DNA of 39,527 nucleotides from Deltaproteobacteria bacterium (GTDB lineage Bacteria; Desulfobacterota; Desulfuromonadia; Desulfuromonadales; Geopsychrobacteraceae), in contig JAJRQI010000021.1 in NCBI GenBank assembly GCA_024280335.1, positions 1-39,527 of the forward strand, read 5' to 3'. The notes under the pieces are model-generated. The model was not told the DNA's origin, ran no database searches, and saw nothing but the letters and a program-made list of their open reading frames with translations. Positions 17,026 through 25,588 of the stretch are shown piece after piece (position 1 is the stretch's first letter; each line of letters opens with the position of its first letter). The position numbers and the translations under genes were made by a program.

Positions 17026-18207
17026 TCAGTCGCTGGTCTCGTCAAACAGTTCGCGACCGATCAACATGCGCCTGATCTCACTGGTACCGGCGCCGATTTC
17101 ATACAGTTTGGCGTCGCGCAGCAGCCGGCCGGTGGAAAACTCATTGATATAACCGTTACCGCCGAGACATTGAATGGCATCCAACGCCATCTGGGTGGCC
17201 TTTTCTGCCGAGTAGAGAATCGCTCCGGCAGCATCCTTGCGCAGCGAGCGTCCCTTGCGCACCTGGGTCTCTCGGGCGACCGCATAAATATAGGCGCGAC
17301 AGGCGTTCATGCTGGTGTACATATCGGCCAGCTTGCCCTGCATCAATTGAAACTCACCGATCGATCGGCCGAACTGCTTACGTTCATGAATATAGGGGAG
17401 CACCGCATCCAGGCAGGCGGCCATGATGCCGAGCGGGCCACCGGAGAGGACGATACGTTCATAATCGAGTCCGCTCATCAGTACCTTGACGCCGCCGTTG
17501 AGCTCACCGAGGATATTTGCCGCCGGTACGGCGCAATTTTCGAAGACCAGCTCACAGGTATTTGAGCCGCGCATGCCGAGCTTGTCGAGCTTCTGGGCGG
17601 TCGAGAAGCCCGGGAAACCCTTTTCCACCAGAAAGGCAGTGATCCCGCGTGACCCGGCGGTCGGATCGGTTTTGGCGTAAACCACCAGCACCTCGGCGTC
17701 CGGGCCGTTGGTGATCCACATTTTGGTGCCGTTGAGGATATAAGCGTCCCCCTCCTGCTCGGCGCGCAGCGTCATGCTGACCACATCCGATCCGGACCCG
17801 GATTCACTCATCGCCAGCGCACCGACATGCTCGCCGCTGATCAGTTTCGGCAAGTATTGCTGTTTCTGGGCAGTGGTACCGTTACGGAAGATCTGATTGA
17901 TGCAGAGATTGGAGTGAGCGCCGTAGGAGAGGCCGACCGAGGCGGAAGCCCGGCTGATCTCCTCCATGGCAATGACGTGATCCAGATAGCTCATACCGGC
18001 ACCGCCATCCGCTTCGCTGACGGTAATTCCGAGCAGACCGAGATCCCCCATCTTGCGCCAGAGATCGGCCGGAAACAGGTTGTCACGGTCGATATCGGCA
18101 GCTCGCGGCGCGATCTCATCGGCGGCGAAATCTCTGACGGTCTGGCGCAGCAGAGTCGTGGTATCGTCCAGATCGAAACTGAGCCCGGGAAAGTTGATCA
18201 CTGTCAT
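17026..18207 (-). CDS. liuA: isovaleryl-CoA dehydrogenase
   Basis: 393 residues, FAD acyl-CoA dehydrogenase. It oxidises isovaleryl-CoA to 3-methylcrotonyl-CoA and reduces ETF. The assignment rests on the catalytic base: as in known isovaleryl-CoA dehydrogenases, a glutamate sits in [16 protein letters not shown] (E250), while the position used by other family members near the C-terminus reads GAGTSEIRR instead of YEGT. AGGAG precedes the ATG. A 247-base gap with a sigma-54-like promoter separates it from the upstream dehydrogenase gene, so the liu genes may form their own transcription unit. Confidence 0.95.
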   Translation of the reverse strand: MTVINFPGLSFDLDDTTTLLRQTVRDFAADEIAPRAADIDRDNLFPADLWRKMGDLGLLGITVSEADGGAGMSYLDHVIAMEEISRASASVGLSYGAHSNLCINQIFRNGTTAQKQQYLPKLISGEHVGALAMSESGSGSDVVSMTLRAEQEGDAYILNGTKMWITNGPDAEVLVVYAKTDPTAGSRGITAFLVEKGFPGFSTAQKLDKLGMRGSNTCELVFENCAVPAANILGELNGGVKVLMSGLDYERIVLSGGPLGIMAACLDAVLPYIHERKQFGRSIGEFQLMQGKLADMYTSMNACRAYIYAVARETQVRKGRSLRKDAAGAILYSAEKATQMALDAIQCLGGNGYINEFSTGRLLRDAKLYEIGAGTSEIRRMLIGRELFDETSD

Positions 18208-18245
18208 GGGTAACTCCTGTAGGGTAAATCCTGAAACGAGTAACT

Positions 18246-18263
18246 AGCAAACCAGATGCCAAA
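18246..18263 (-). promoter_or_regulatory. sigma-54-like (-24/-12) promoter candidate before liuA
   Basis: Minus strand TTTGGCATCTGGTTTGCTAG. It has GG (18259-18260), ten bases, then GC (18247-18248), and matches the TTGGCAC-N5-TTGCT pattern except at two positions of the -24 box. The -12 GC lies about 40 bases before the liuA ATG. A near-identical sequence lies at the same distance before the first gene of the cluster at 30682. No sigma-54 activator gene is in the window. Confidence 0.5.
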
Positions 18264-18454
18264 CCCGGCTGAGATTTCGTTAAATCAATAATCTTTTCAA
18301 CCTGGTTGATTTACTCACTTAATTTTCTTCTCGCCGCCGACAAGCCGAACCCTGAAGCGCGGGTGTCAACAGAAGGAGACGGCTGCAAGTTGACAGTTGT
18401 CTACCTTGGGAGCCTGTCGGACAGCCCCCGGATGAACCCGATCTTCTCTCCGAC
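18264..18454. other. spacer upstream of the liuA promoter candidate
   Basis: I see no gene here. A short stem (CTGTC/GACAG, around 18415-18425) lies just downstream of the preceding dehydrogenase stop codon on the minus strand, without a T run. A TTGACA at 18364-18369 (minus strand) has no matching -10. The stretch could hold binding sites for an activator of the -24/-12 promoter, which I cannot identify. Confidence 0.35.
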
Positions 18455-19600
18455 TCAGCGGGTAATGGTGGTGCCGATGACGACCCGTTGGATCTCATTG
18501 GTCCCTTCGTAGATCTGGGTGATTTTGGCATCACGCATCATCCGCTCGACCGGGAAGTCACGGGTAAATCCGTAACCGCCGAAAACCTGGACCGCCTCGG
18601 TGGTCACCTTCATCGCCACGTCTGAAGCGTACATCTTGGCCATCGCCGATTCTTTGCCGTAGGCCTGCCCGGCACTCGCCCTGTAAGCAGCCCGATAAAC
18701 CATCAGCCGCGCCGCATCGATTTCGGTCGCCATGTCGGCCAGCTTGAACTGGATCGCCTGAAAGCTGGCAATCGGCTGTTCAAACTGCTTGCGCTCACAG
18801 GCGTAGTCGAGGGCCGCCTCATAGGCTCCCTGGGCAATCCCGAGCGCCTGTGCGGCGATACCGATCCGCCCGCCGTCGAGGGTTTTCATCGCCACCTTGA
18901 AGCCGCTGCCCTCCTCGCCGAGCAGGTTGGCGAGCGGAATCCGACAGTTGTCGAAGACCAGTTCACGGGTCGGTGAAGAGCGGATGCCCAACTTCAATTC
19001 CTTCTTGCCGAAGGTGAAACCAGGCGTATCTTTTTCGACGATGAAAGCGCTGATGCCGTGATGCTTCTGCGCTGTTTTGTCGGTCCGGGCGAAGACAACA
19101 TTGATTTCAGCTTCGCCGCCGTTGGTACAGAAAATTTTGGTGCCGTTAAGTACCCAGCTGTCACCGTCGCGCACGGCAGTGGCCTTGGTGCCGCCGGCAT
19201 CCGACCCGGCGGCGGTCTCGGTCAGGGCAAAAGCCCCCAGCTTGGTTCCTTCTGCCAGCGGCACCAGGTATTGCTGTTTCTGCTCTTCCGTGCCGAACAG
19301 AAAAATCGGGTTGGCACAGAGGGAGAGGTGCGCCGAAAGGGTCACTCCGGTCGAAGCGCAGACCCGCGAGAGCTCTTCAACGGCAATCGCATAGCTGATA
19401 TAATCGGCCCCGGCACCACCATATTGCTCAGGAAAAACGATCCCGGCCAGACCGAGTTCGCCGACCTTGTCATACATCAGCGCGCGGTCAAAGCTTTCTG
19501 TTTCATCCCGCTCAGCGGCACTCGGCTTGATCTCCTTCTCGGCAAACTCACGGACCGTCTGGCGGATCAGGCTCTGTTCTTCAGTCAGTTCGAAATTCAT
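18455..19600 (-). CDS. acyl-CoA dehydrogenase, short/medium-chain type
   Basis: 381 residues. The three-domain acyl-CoA dehydrogenase fold is complete, with [13 protein letters not shown] in the middle domain and the catalytic glutamate in [10 protein letters not shown] (E365). The sequence style ([20 protein letters not shown]) is that of butyryl-CoA and short-chain dehydrogenases; chain length cannot be fixed from sequence. It oxidises an acyl-CoA to the 2-enoyl-CoA and reduces ETF. GGGAG precedes the ATG. It sits downstream of a second dehydrogenase with a repeat element between them, so the cluster has two with the usual C-terminal base plus isovaleryl-CoA dehydrogenase. Confidence 0.93.
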   Translation of the reverse strand: MNFELTEEQSLIRQTVREFAEKEIKPSAAERDETESFDRALMYDKVGELGLAGIVFPEQYGGAGADYISYAIAVEELSRVCASTGVTLSAHLSLCANPIFLFGTEEQKQQYLVPLAEGTKLGAFALTETAAGSDAGGTKATAVRDGDSWVLNGTKIFCTNGGEAEINVVFARTDKTAQKHHGISAFIVEKDTPGFTFGKKELKLGIRSSPTRELVFDNCRIPLANLLGEEGSGFKVAMKTLDGGRIGIAAQALGIAQGAYEAALDYACERKQFEQPIASFQAIQFKLADMATEIDAARLMVYRAAYRASAGQAYGKESAMAKMYASDVAMKVTTEAVQVFGGYGFTRDFPVERMMRDAKITQIYEGTNEIQRVVIGTTITR

Positions 19601-19650
19601 TGGTGGTTTCTCCCGTTGGATGTCAGTGAGTCAATGGCAAGAAAAGCCAT

Positions 19651-19750
19651 CTAACGGAGAGACGCTGAGAGGGAGAGTCGGAGAGATAATCAAAAATCTT
19701 TTGTTCTGGTTCTCTCTGCGTTTCTCTCCATCTCTCCGCCTCTGCGTTAA
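19651..19750. repeat. inverted GA/CT-rich element
   Basis: A GA-rich arm (about 19651-19690) is matched, imperfectly and in inverse orientation, by a CT-rich arm (about 19709-19750, TCTCTCTGCG...CTCTGCGTTAA). A short AT-rich centre lies between. The ACGCAGAG/GAGAGA wording is that of dispersed inverted repeats I associate with bacterial intergenic spaces. It lies in the gap between two co-directional dehydrogenase genes. Confidence 0.55.
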
Positions 19751-19767
19751 AGTTGTTAGTTTATCTC

Positions 19768-20925
19768 TCAGCTGAAGCTGCGCAGGATATCCCGCGCGAT
19801 AATCAGCCGCTGAATTTCGCTGGTGCCTTCGTAGATGGTGGTGATGCGTGCGTCCCGGACATAACGTTCCACCGGAAAATCGCAGGTGTAACCGTAACCA
19901 CCGTGAATCTGCAGCGCTTCGTAGCAAACCTGATTGGCCGTTTCGCTGGCAAACAGCTTGGCCATCGAGGCTGCGCGAGCAAAAGAGCGACCCTGCTCTT
20001 TCTGAAAAGCGGCGTTCATCAGCAGCAGCCGGGCGGCTTCCAGTTCGGTGTAGGCATCGGCGATCTTCCACTGAGTCGATTGAAAATCGCTCAGTTTCTG
20101 CCCGAACTGCTTGCGCTCCAGGGCGTAACGGCTGGCGCAATCGATCGCTGCCAAACCGACACCCAGTGCCAGGGAACCGATCCCGATGCGGCCACCGGCC
20201 AATTCGCTGACGGCAATCCGAAAGCCGTCGTTCAATCGGCCCATCAACGCTGTCTGCGGAATCCGGCAATCGGTGAAGGTGATCTCGTTGGTCGCCGAGG
20301 CATGCTGACCCATCTTCTCTTCTTTTTTGCCGATACTTAAGCCCGGCGTTTCACGTTCGACCAGAAAGCAGCTGATCCCTTTGCCTTTGGGGGCATCTTT
20401 GTCGGTCACCGCCCAGACGACGAAAACCCCGGAGTAGGGGGCGCTGGTGATGAAGATTTTACTGCCGTTGAGTACCCAGCTGTCGCCGTCGAGAACCGCG
20501 CTGGTGGTCATCCCGGCCGGATCGGAACCGGCACCGACTTCAGTCAGGGCAAAGGCCCCGGCCGGATATTCTCCCGAGCAGATTTTGGGAATGTACTCTT
20601 GCCGCTGCGCTTCGCTGCCGACCGTCTGGATCACTTCGCAGACCATGTTATTTACCGACAGGGTCACCGCGGTCGAGGCACAGACACGGGCAATTTCAGT
20701 CAGCGCGACAGAGAAGGCAACCACGCCGGTTTCAGCACCGCCGTACTCTTCACGAATGTTCAGGCCCATGAAGCCGAGTTCGGCCAGCTTCAGCAGATTA
20801 TCGAAAAAAGGTTGCTGGTCACCGCCCTGATCAAGCTGTGCGGCGACCGGAGCAAGCTCCGCTTCAGCAAATTCACGCGCCGTCTGCTGGATCAGTTTCT
20901 GTTCTTCGTTCAGATCAAGATTCAA
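19768..20925 (-). CDS. acyl-CoA dehydrogenase, second paralogue
   Basis: 385 residues from a TTG start at 20923-20925: MNLDLNEEQKLIQQTAREFA aligns with the start of the neighbouring dehydrogenase, and AAGGA lies eight bases upstream. A GTG ten codons further up is the alternative. The catalytic glutamate is in IYEGTSEIQR (E366) and ALTEVGAGSDPAG supports FAD/substrate binding. Likely a short- or medium-chain acyl-CoA dehydrogenase reducing EtfAB. The two paralogues differ throughout, so this is not a recent duplication; they probably prefer different acyl chains. Confidence 0.92.
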   Translation of the reverse strand: MNLDLNEEQKLIQQTAREFAEAELAPVAAQLDQGGDQQPFFDNLLKLAELGFMGLNIREEYGGAETGVVAFSVALTEIARVCASTAVTLSVNNMVCEVIQTVGSEAQRQEYIPKICSGEYPAGAFALTEVGAGSDPAGMTTSAVLDGDSWVLNGSKIFITSAPYSGVFVVWAVTDKDAPKGKGISCFLVERETPGLSIGKKEEKMGQHASATNEITFTDCRIPQTALMGRLNDGFRIAVSELAGGRIGIGSLALGVGLAAIDCASRYALERKQFGQKLSDFQSTQWKIADAYTELEAARLLLMNAAFQKEQGRSFARAASMAKLFASETANQVCYEALQIHGGYGYTCDFPVERYVRDARITTIYEGTSEIQRLIIARDILRSFS

Positions 20926-20978
20926 TGCGTTAGTCCTTTTCGTCAATCCAATCACTTCAGGTTTGCCACCCGCTCGCC

Positions 20979-21096
20979 AAGCTCGCTCAAGACACCAAGT
21001 TCACCAAGAAAATCTCAAGGTCCTTGACTTAAACCCAACTACCTCGCTGTACTTGTCCTTCTTGGTGTCTTGGTGTCTTGGTGTCTCGCTTAAGAG
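20979..21096. repeat. inverted element built on CTTGGTGTCTTGG
   Basis: The right arm (about 21052-21096) holds three CTTGGTGT copies in a row; the left arm (about 20979-21022) carries the complement GACACCAAG and CACCAAGAA. The two arms face each other around roughly 30 bases. It fills the gap between the enoyl-CoA hydratase and acyl-CoA dehydrogenase genes, and short frames across it have no coding look. Confidence 0.55.
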
Positions 21097-21137
21097 CGCC
21101 TACTTCTGGTGGTGGCAAATTGGTTTTCAATCTCAAA

Positions 21138-21920
21138 CTATTTCCCTGCAAACTTCGCCGGGCGCTTCTCCAGAAAGGCCAGCATTCCTTCTTTCTGATC
21201 GGCGGTGGCGAAACAGAGACCGAACAGATCCGCTTCGTGGCTGCACGCGCGAGTGAGATCAGTCTCCAGCCCGTCGCGCAGGGCGCTCTTGACAAAGCTG
21301 ACGGCGATCGGCCCTTTGGAGGCGATTTTTACCGCCAGCTTACCGGCTGCCGGCAGCAGCTCGGCGGCGGGCAGGACCTTGTTGGCCAGACCGATCCGGT
21401 AGGCCTCGGCGGCGTTGATCATATCGCCGGTCATCAGCAGTTCACAGGCCAATCCCTTACCGATCAGTCGCGGCAGACGTTGGGTACCGCCGAAGCCGGG
21501 AATCACGCCGAGATTGACTTCGGGCTGACCGAAACGGGCGTTTTCGCTCGCCAGACGGATATCGCAACAGAGCGCCAGCTCACAGCCGCCGCCGAGGGCG
21601 AAGCCGTTGACTGCGGCAATTACCGGCTTGGGTAGATCCTCGATCGTCGCGGCCAGTTGATGACCGAGCAGAGCAAACTGTCGGCCGGTTACCGCATCGA
21701 TCGGTTGCATTTCGGCGATATCCGCTCCGGCGACGAAGGCTTTTTCTCCCGCTCCAGTGAGAATCACCACCTTGACCGCAGCCTCATCCTTGAGCCCGGT
21801 GAACAGGCAGAGCAGTTCCTTCAGCGTCGCTTCGTTCAGGGCATTGAGCGCCTTGGGGCGATTGACGGTCACGGTGGCGATGCCGTCGCTGCAGTCGTAA
21901 AGCAAATTTTCGAATGTCAT
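21138..21920 (-). CDS. enoyl-CoA hydratase (crotonase)
   Basis: 260 residues, usual length for short-chain crotonase. It adds water to 2-enoyl-CoA to give 3-hydroxyacyl-CoA. Both catalytic glutamates of the classic family are in place: ALGGGCELALCCDIRLA and FGQPEVNLGVIPGFGGTQRL. AGGAG precedes the ATG. The neighbours supply the dehydrogenase before it and the 3-hydroxyacyl-CoA dehydrogenase and thiolase after it in the pathway. It is clearly different from LiuC, which lacks the PGFGGTQR segment. Confidence 0.94.
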   Translation of the reverse strand: MTFENLLYDCSDGIATVTVNRPKALNALNEATLKELLCLFTGLKDEAAVKVVILTGAGEKAFVAGADIAEMQPIDAVTGRQFALLGHQLAATIEDLPKPVIAAVNGFALGGGCELALCCDIRLASENARFGQPEVNLGVIPGFGGTQRLPRLIGKGLACELLMTGDMINAAEAYRIGLANKVLPAAELLPAAGKLAVKIASKGPIAVSFVKSALRDGLETDLTRACSHEADLFGLCFATADQKEGMLAFLEKRPAKFAGK

Positions 21921-21944
21921 GGGGTTTCTCCTGAATCAATATTT

Positions 21945-22074
21945 GTAGGGGCGAATCTGGTATTCGCCCTTTTGTGTCATACCGGGCAACTGCCCCTGCC
22001 ATGCCGGGCAACTGCCCCTATCAGACCGGGCAACTGCCCCTATCAGACCGGGCGATCACAAGGATCGCCCCTAC
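21945..22074. repeat. composite element: two hairpin ends enclosing 22-base tandem units
   Basis: The left end GTAGGGGCGAAT forms GGGCGAAT-CTGGT-ATTCGCCC (21949-21969) and the right end forms GGGCGATC-ACAAG-GATCGCCC followed by CTAC (22050-22074), so the two ends are inverse (GTAGGGG...CCCCTAC). Between them CCGGGCAACTGCCCCT occurs three times with starts at 21982, 22004 and 22026, and CCGGGC begins again at 22048: an exact 22-base period. Each unit carries its own GGGCA-AC-TGCCC stem. Confidence 0.75.
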
Positions 22075-22087
22075 GGAAGATCGCTGG

Positions 22088-22882
22088 TCAGCTCGACATC
22101 AGTACTGGAACCGTCATCTCCTTGAGCAGCTGGGTAGCCATCGGTGCCGGCGCCGTGGGGAGAGCTCCGCCGGCAACCAGCAGATCAATGCCTTCTTCCG
22201 CCGCCCGGTTAAGCAGGGCATCAGCAAAACTGATATCGCTGATCAAGCGAGCTTCGGTCGTGGTCTTGACGCCATGCCGAGTCAGAAATCCAGCCAACTT
22301 TTCCAAGGTAACCTCGCCCTGCTCACGTTCAGTCTTGCTCGTCGCAAAGCTGAGGAGGTGCACCACGTCGGCTTGTGCCAACAGCGGCAGGGCATCGTAA
22401 ACCGCCCGCGACGAAGAACGCCCGGATCGCCAGGCAACCATCACCCGCGTTCCAACCCGTTGAAAACCCCCGGCAAAGGGGACGATCAGGATCGGTCGGC
22501 CGGAGGTCAACACCACTCTGTTCGGCAAATCTCTCGGTGGCGCCGGCGGCGGACCCGCATCGGCACCCGGTTGACCGATCAGGGTCAGGTCAGCGAAGAA
22601 CGACTGGTAATTCAGGCGCTCCTCCAAAGACTGATGGGCTGTTTCCTGATCTTCCGGAACCCAAACGCATTCGACCCCGGCTTGCCGCGCTTGTTCCAGG
22701 CAATCGGTCTGGACCTGATCACGGTGTTGTTGTTCCGGCCCCTGAAACAGGTACGGCGTCGAAGTCGCATAGAAGGTACTCAGACAAGCCTGTTGGCGTT
22801 TCGCCAGATCGAGAGCGAGAGTAAAGCGGGTTGCACTGCGGGATGTCTGGTCGAGATGCACCAGGATATTTTTGTAAGCCAT
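22088..22882 (-). CDS. universal stress protein, two-domain
   Basis: 264 residues, twice the size of a single UspA domain. The N-half starts MAYKNILVHLDQTSRSATRF and ends in LTSGRPILIVPFAGGF; the C-half begins RVMVAWRSGRSSSRAV and ends in LLKEMTVPVLMSS, both typical of tandem Usp proteins. The G-2x-G-9x-G(S/T) ATP loop is not clear in either half, so nucleotide binding is uncertain. GGAGG precedes the ATG. Its place inside a beta-oxidation gene run, 15 bases from the 3-hydroxyacyl-CoA dehydrogenase gene, suggests co-expression; what it does there is unknown. Confidence 0.88.
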   Translation of the reverse strand: MAYKNILVHLDQTSRSATRFTLALDLAKRQQACLSTFYATSTPYLFQGPEQQHRDQVQTDCLEQARQAGVECVWVPEDQETAHQSLEERLNYQSFFADLTLIGQPGADAGPPPAPPRDLPNRVVLTSGRPILIVPFAGGFQRVGTRVMVAWRSGRSSSRAVYDALPLLAQADVVHLLSFATSKTEREQGEVTLEKLAGFLTRHGVKTTTEARLISDISFADALLNRAAEEGIDLLVAGGALPTAPAPMATQLLKEMTVPVLMSS

Positions 22883-22897
22883 GCTTTCCTCCAGAGA

Positions 22898-23752
22898 TTA
22901 GCTGCTGTAATCGTAAAAACCCTTACCGCTCTTTTTACCCAGCCAACCGGCTTTGACCATCTTGCGCAGCAGCGGGCAGGGACGATATTTACTGTCGGCG
23001 AAGCCCTCGTAGAGCACCTCCATGATCGCCAGGCAGGTATCCAGACCGATAAAGTCGGCCAACGCCAGCGGCCCCATCGGGTGGGCCAAGCCGAGTTTCA
23101 TAACCGTGTCGATCGCCTCGGCGTCCGCAACCCCCTCGTAGATGCAGTAAATCGCTTCATTGATCATCGGCATCAGCAACCGATTGGCGATGAAGCCGGG
23201 ATAGTCGTTGACCTCGACCGGAACCTTGCCCATCTTTTCGGCCAGCTCCTTGACCGCGGCGTAGGTGACGTCACTGGTGGCGATCCCACGGATCACCTCG
23301 ATCAGCTTCATCACCGGCACCGGATTCATGAAGTGCATGCCGATGACCAGTTCGGGACGCCCGGTCACGGCCGCAAGTTCGGTGATCGGCAGCGAAGAGG
23401 TGTTGGTTGCCAGAATCACACCGGGCTTGGCAACCTCATCGAGACTACGGAAAATTTTCTCCTTGAGGGCCATGTTCTCGGTCGCTGCCTCGACGATAAA
23501 ATCGACATCAGCGGCATCCTTAAGATCGGTGGATGGGGTCAGCCGGGAGAGGATCGCGGTTTTCTCCTCGGCGCTGATCCGTCCCTTGGCGACGTTCTTG
23601 TCGAGCAGACCGCCGATAAAGGCCAGCCGCTGGTCGATAAAGTCCTGGTTGATGTCGTTGAGGACCACCTGCAGCCCGGCGGTAGCCGCTACCTGGGCAA
23701 TGCCACCGCCCATCTGTCCGGCACCGATTACCATGATTTTGTTGATTGCCAT
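22898..23752 (-). CDS. 3-hydroxybutyryl-CoA / 3-hydroxyacyl-CoA dehydrogenase
   Basis: 284 residues, single-function short form as in clostridial Hbd. The N-terminal Rossmann fold carries [16 protein letters not shown] for NAD; the catalytic histidine lies in [19 protein letters not shown] with [10 protein letters not shown] before it; the C-terminal domain has [19 protein letters not shown]. It oxidises 3-hydroxyacyl-CoA to 3-ketoacyl-CoA. GGGAG precedes the ATG. It lies 73 bases after the acyl-CoA synthetase stop, with a hairpin in the gap. Confidence 0.95.
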   Translation of the reverse strand: MAINKIMVIGAGQMGGGIAQVAATAGLQVVLNDINQDFIDQRLAFIGGLLDKNVAKGRISAEEKTAILSRLTPSTDLKDAADVDFIVEAATENMALKEKIFRSLDEVAKPGVILATNTSSLPITELAAVTGRPELVIGMHFMNPVPVMKLIEVIRGIATSDVTYAAVKELAEKMGKVPVEVNDYPGFIANRLLMPMINEAIYCIYEGVADAEAIDTVMKLGLAHPMGPLALADFIGLDTCLAIMEVLYEGFADSKYRPCPLLRKMVKAGWLGKKSGKGFYDYSS

Positions 23753-23782
23753 GCCTGTTCTCCCTGTTTAGTAGCTACTGTG

Positions 23783-23827
23783 AAAATCCCCTTCAAGCCC
23801 CCTTCGGTCAGCGGGCAAGGGGGATTT
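23783..23827. repeat. AAATCCCC-type hairpin at the end of the acyl-CoA synthetase gene
   Basis: AAATCCCCTTCAAGCCCC at about 23784-23802 faces GGGCAAGGGGGATTT at 23813-23827. The right arm overlaps the stop codon of the synthetase by two bases. It belongs to the same wording as the larger element at 26802-26917. It may act as an mRNA 3' end or processing site between two genes of the operon. Confidence 0.55.
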
Positions 23828-25517
23828 ATTTCCCAAGCTTCTTCTCTTCTTCACGCCGCCGCAGTTCGACCCGGCGGATTTTGCCGGAGATGGTCTTCGG
23901 CAGTTCGCTGACGAATTCGATTTCCCGTGGGTATTTATACGGAGCAGTCTCGTGCTTCACGTGATCCTTGATTTCTTTAATCAGTGCCGCAGAGGGCTCG
24001 ACCCCGGGAACAAGAATGATAAAGGCCTTGACAATGGTCCCGCGCATTTCATCGGGTGACCCGACCACGGCACTTTCCGCCACCGCCGGATGACTTTGCA
24101 GCGCACTTTCGACTTCGAAAGGCCCAATCCGATAGCCGGCAGCATTGATCACATCATCAGAGCGGCCGACAAACCAGAAGTAACCATCTTCGTCTTTATA
24201 GGCCTTGTCGCCGGTCAGGTAGTAGTCGCCGACAAAGGATTCAGCGTTCGCCTCCTCGTTGTTCCAGTAGCTCCGCAACAGACCGACCGGAGCTTCCGGT
24301 TTGACCTTGACCGCGATGTTCCCCTCTTCTCCATCCGGGATCGGGTTGGCATCATCATCGACCAGATCGACCTGAAAGCCGGGAGTCGGTTTGCCCATCG
24401 AACCGAAACGGATCGGCAGGCAGGGGAAATTGCCGATCAGATTCACCGACTCGGTCTGGCCGAAGCCATCGTAGATCGTCGTCCCGGTGGTCTCTTTCCA
24501 GGTTTTGATGATTTCCGGGTTGAGCGGTTCGCCGGCCGCCAGCGAATGGCGGATCGAGGAGAGATCGTAACAACCCAGATCCTCCTGAACCAGCATCCGG
24601 TAGACCGTCGGTGGCGCACAGAAAGTGGTCACACCACAGCTTTCGATCAGTTTAAGGTGGGTAACTGCATCAAATTTTGCGGCCGCATCATGCACCATGA
24701 CGGCACAGCCGATCTGCCATTGACCGAATAGTTTGCCCCAGGCCGCCTTGGCCCAACCGGTATCCGAAAGCGTCCAGTGCAGATCGGTCGGCTTAAGATC
24801 CTGCCAGAATTTGGCAGTAATCAGGTGGCCGATACCATAGGAGGCCTGGGTATGCGGAACCATCTTCGGAAAGCGGGTTGTTCCCGAAGTAAAATAGATG
24901 AGCATATTATCGTCGGCACGGGTCGCTTCAATCTGGTCGCGATTAAGTCGTGGTGAAGCCTCGGCCAGCAACTTTTCGTAGGATTGCCAGCCGGGCTCAG
25001 AACCACCGAGGCAGATGCAGTGTTTCAGGCTCGGGCAGGCATCGCGAACTTCATTCACCTTGTCGGTATTCTCATGCCAGATGACTGAGCCGACCGCCTC
25101 AGCCTGATTTATTCGGTAGGTAATATCCTTCGGCACCAGAATATTCGGTGCCGGCAGCGGGATAACCCCAAGCTTGAAGCTGCCGAGCATCACCGCATAC
25201 CAATCGACCAGGCGTGGGACCATCACAAACAAACGATCACCTTTTTTAAAACCGAGATTCCGCAGCAGGTTAGCGAAACGGTTGGAAAGCACCTGCAGGT
25301 CAAAAAAGCTGTATTTGCGGATATCGGTCCCGCTCCGGTCGGCACAGACCAGTGCCAGCTTGGTGCGATCAGCGGCCCAGTGATCGATGACATCAAAGCC
25401 GTAATTGAAATATTCCGGGATATCGAAGCGATAATCTCTGATCGCTTGCTCGTAATCGAGCATGTTGGGACCGGTCAGGTTGACCGGAATATTATCGTAA
25501 CGGGTTGTCAACGGCAT
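23826..25517 (-). CDS. AMP-forming acyl-CoA synthetase
   Basis: 563 residues, adenylate-forming family, medium-chain/aryl type. It activates a free carboxylic acid with ATP and CoA. The P-loop reads YFTSGTTRFPKM, with arginine at the place of the usual glycine. YDGFGQTES, YYLTGDKAYKDEDGYFWFVGRSDD and the C-terminal ISGKIRR lysine motif are intact. GAGGAG precedes the ATG. Within this cluster it could load isovalerate, butyrate or a similar short acid, or activate acetoacetate from HMG-CoA lyase; the sequence does not decide. Confidence 0.92.
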   Translation of the reverse strand: MPLTTRYDNIPVNLTGPNMLDYEQAIRDYRFDIPEYFNYGFDVIDHWAADRTKLALVCADRSGTDIRKYSFFDLQVLSNRFANLLRNLGFKKGDRLFVMVPRLVDWYAVMLGSFKLGVIPLPAPNILVPKDITYRINQAEAVGSVIWHENTDKVNEVRDACPSLKHCICLGGSEPGWQSYEKLLAEASPRLNRDQIEATRADDNMLIYFTSGTTRFPKMVPHTQASYGIGHLITAKFWQDLKPTDLHWTLSDTGWAKAAWGKLFGQWQIGCAVMVHDAAAKFDAVTHLKLIESCGVTTFCAPPTVYRMLVQEDLGCYDLSSIRHSLAAGEPLNPEIIKTWKETTGTTIYDGFGQTESVNLIGNFPCLPIRFGSMGKPTPGFQVDLVDDDANPIPDGEEGNIAVKVKPEAPVGLLRSYWNNEEANAESFVGDYYLTGDKAYKDEDGYFWFVGRSDDVINAAGYRIGPFEVESALQSHPAVAESAVVGSPDEMRGTIVKAFIILVPGVEPSAALIKEIKDHVKHETAPYKYPREIEFVSELPKTISGKIRRVELRRREEEKKLGK

Positions 25518-25588
25518 GCTTTTCTCCTCTGGGTCGCCAGCCTATGGATAGCCCGACAGGCTGCGGGATAACAGCTCAGGTTGAATCG

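Noticed and set aside
21982-22053. CRISPR array
   Set aside because: The 22-base units are contiguous tandem copies with no variable spacers, and no cas genes are present.
21974-23911. 645-codon plus-strand open frame
   Set aside because: It lies antisense to the universal stress and 3-hydroxyacyl-CoA dehydrogenase genes and crosses the 22-base repeat. It has no ribosome binding site and no recognisable motif, and the composition is that of a shadow frame.
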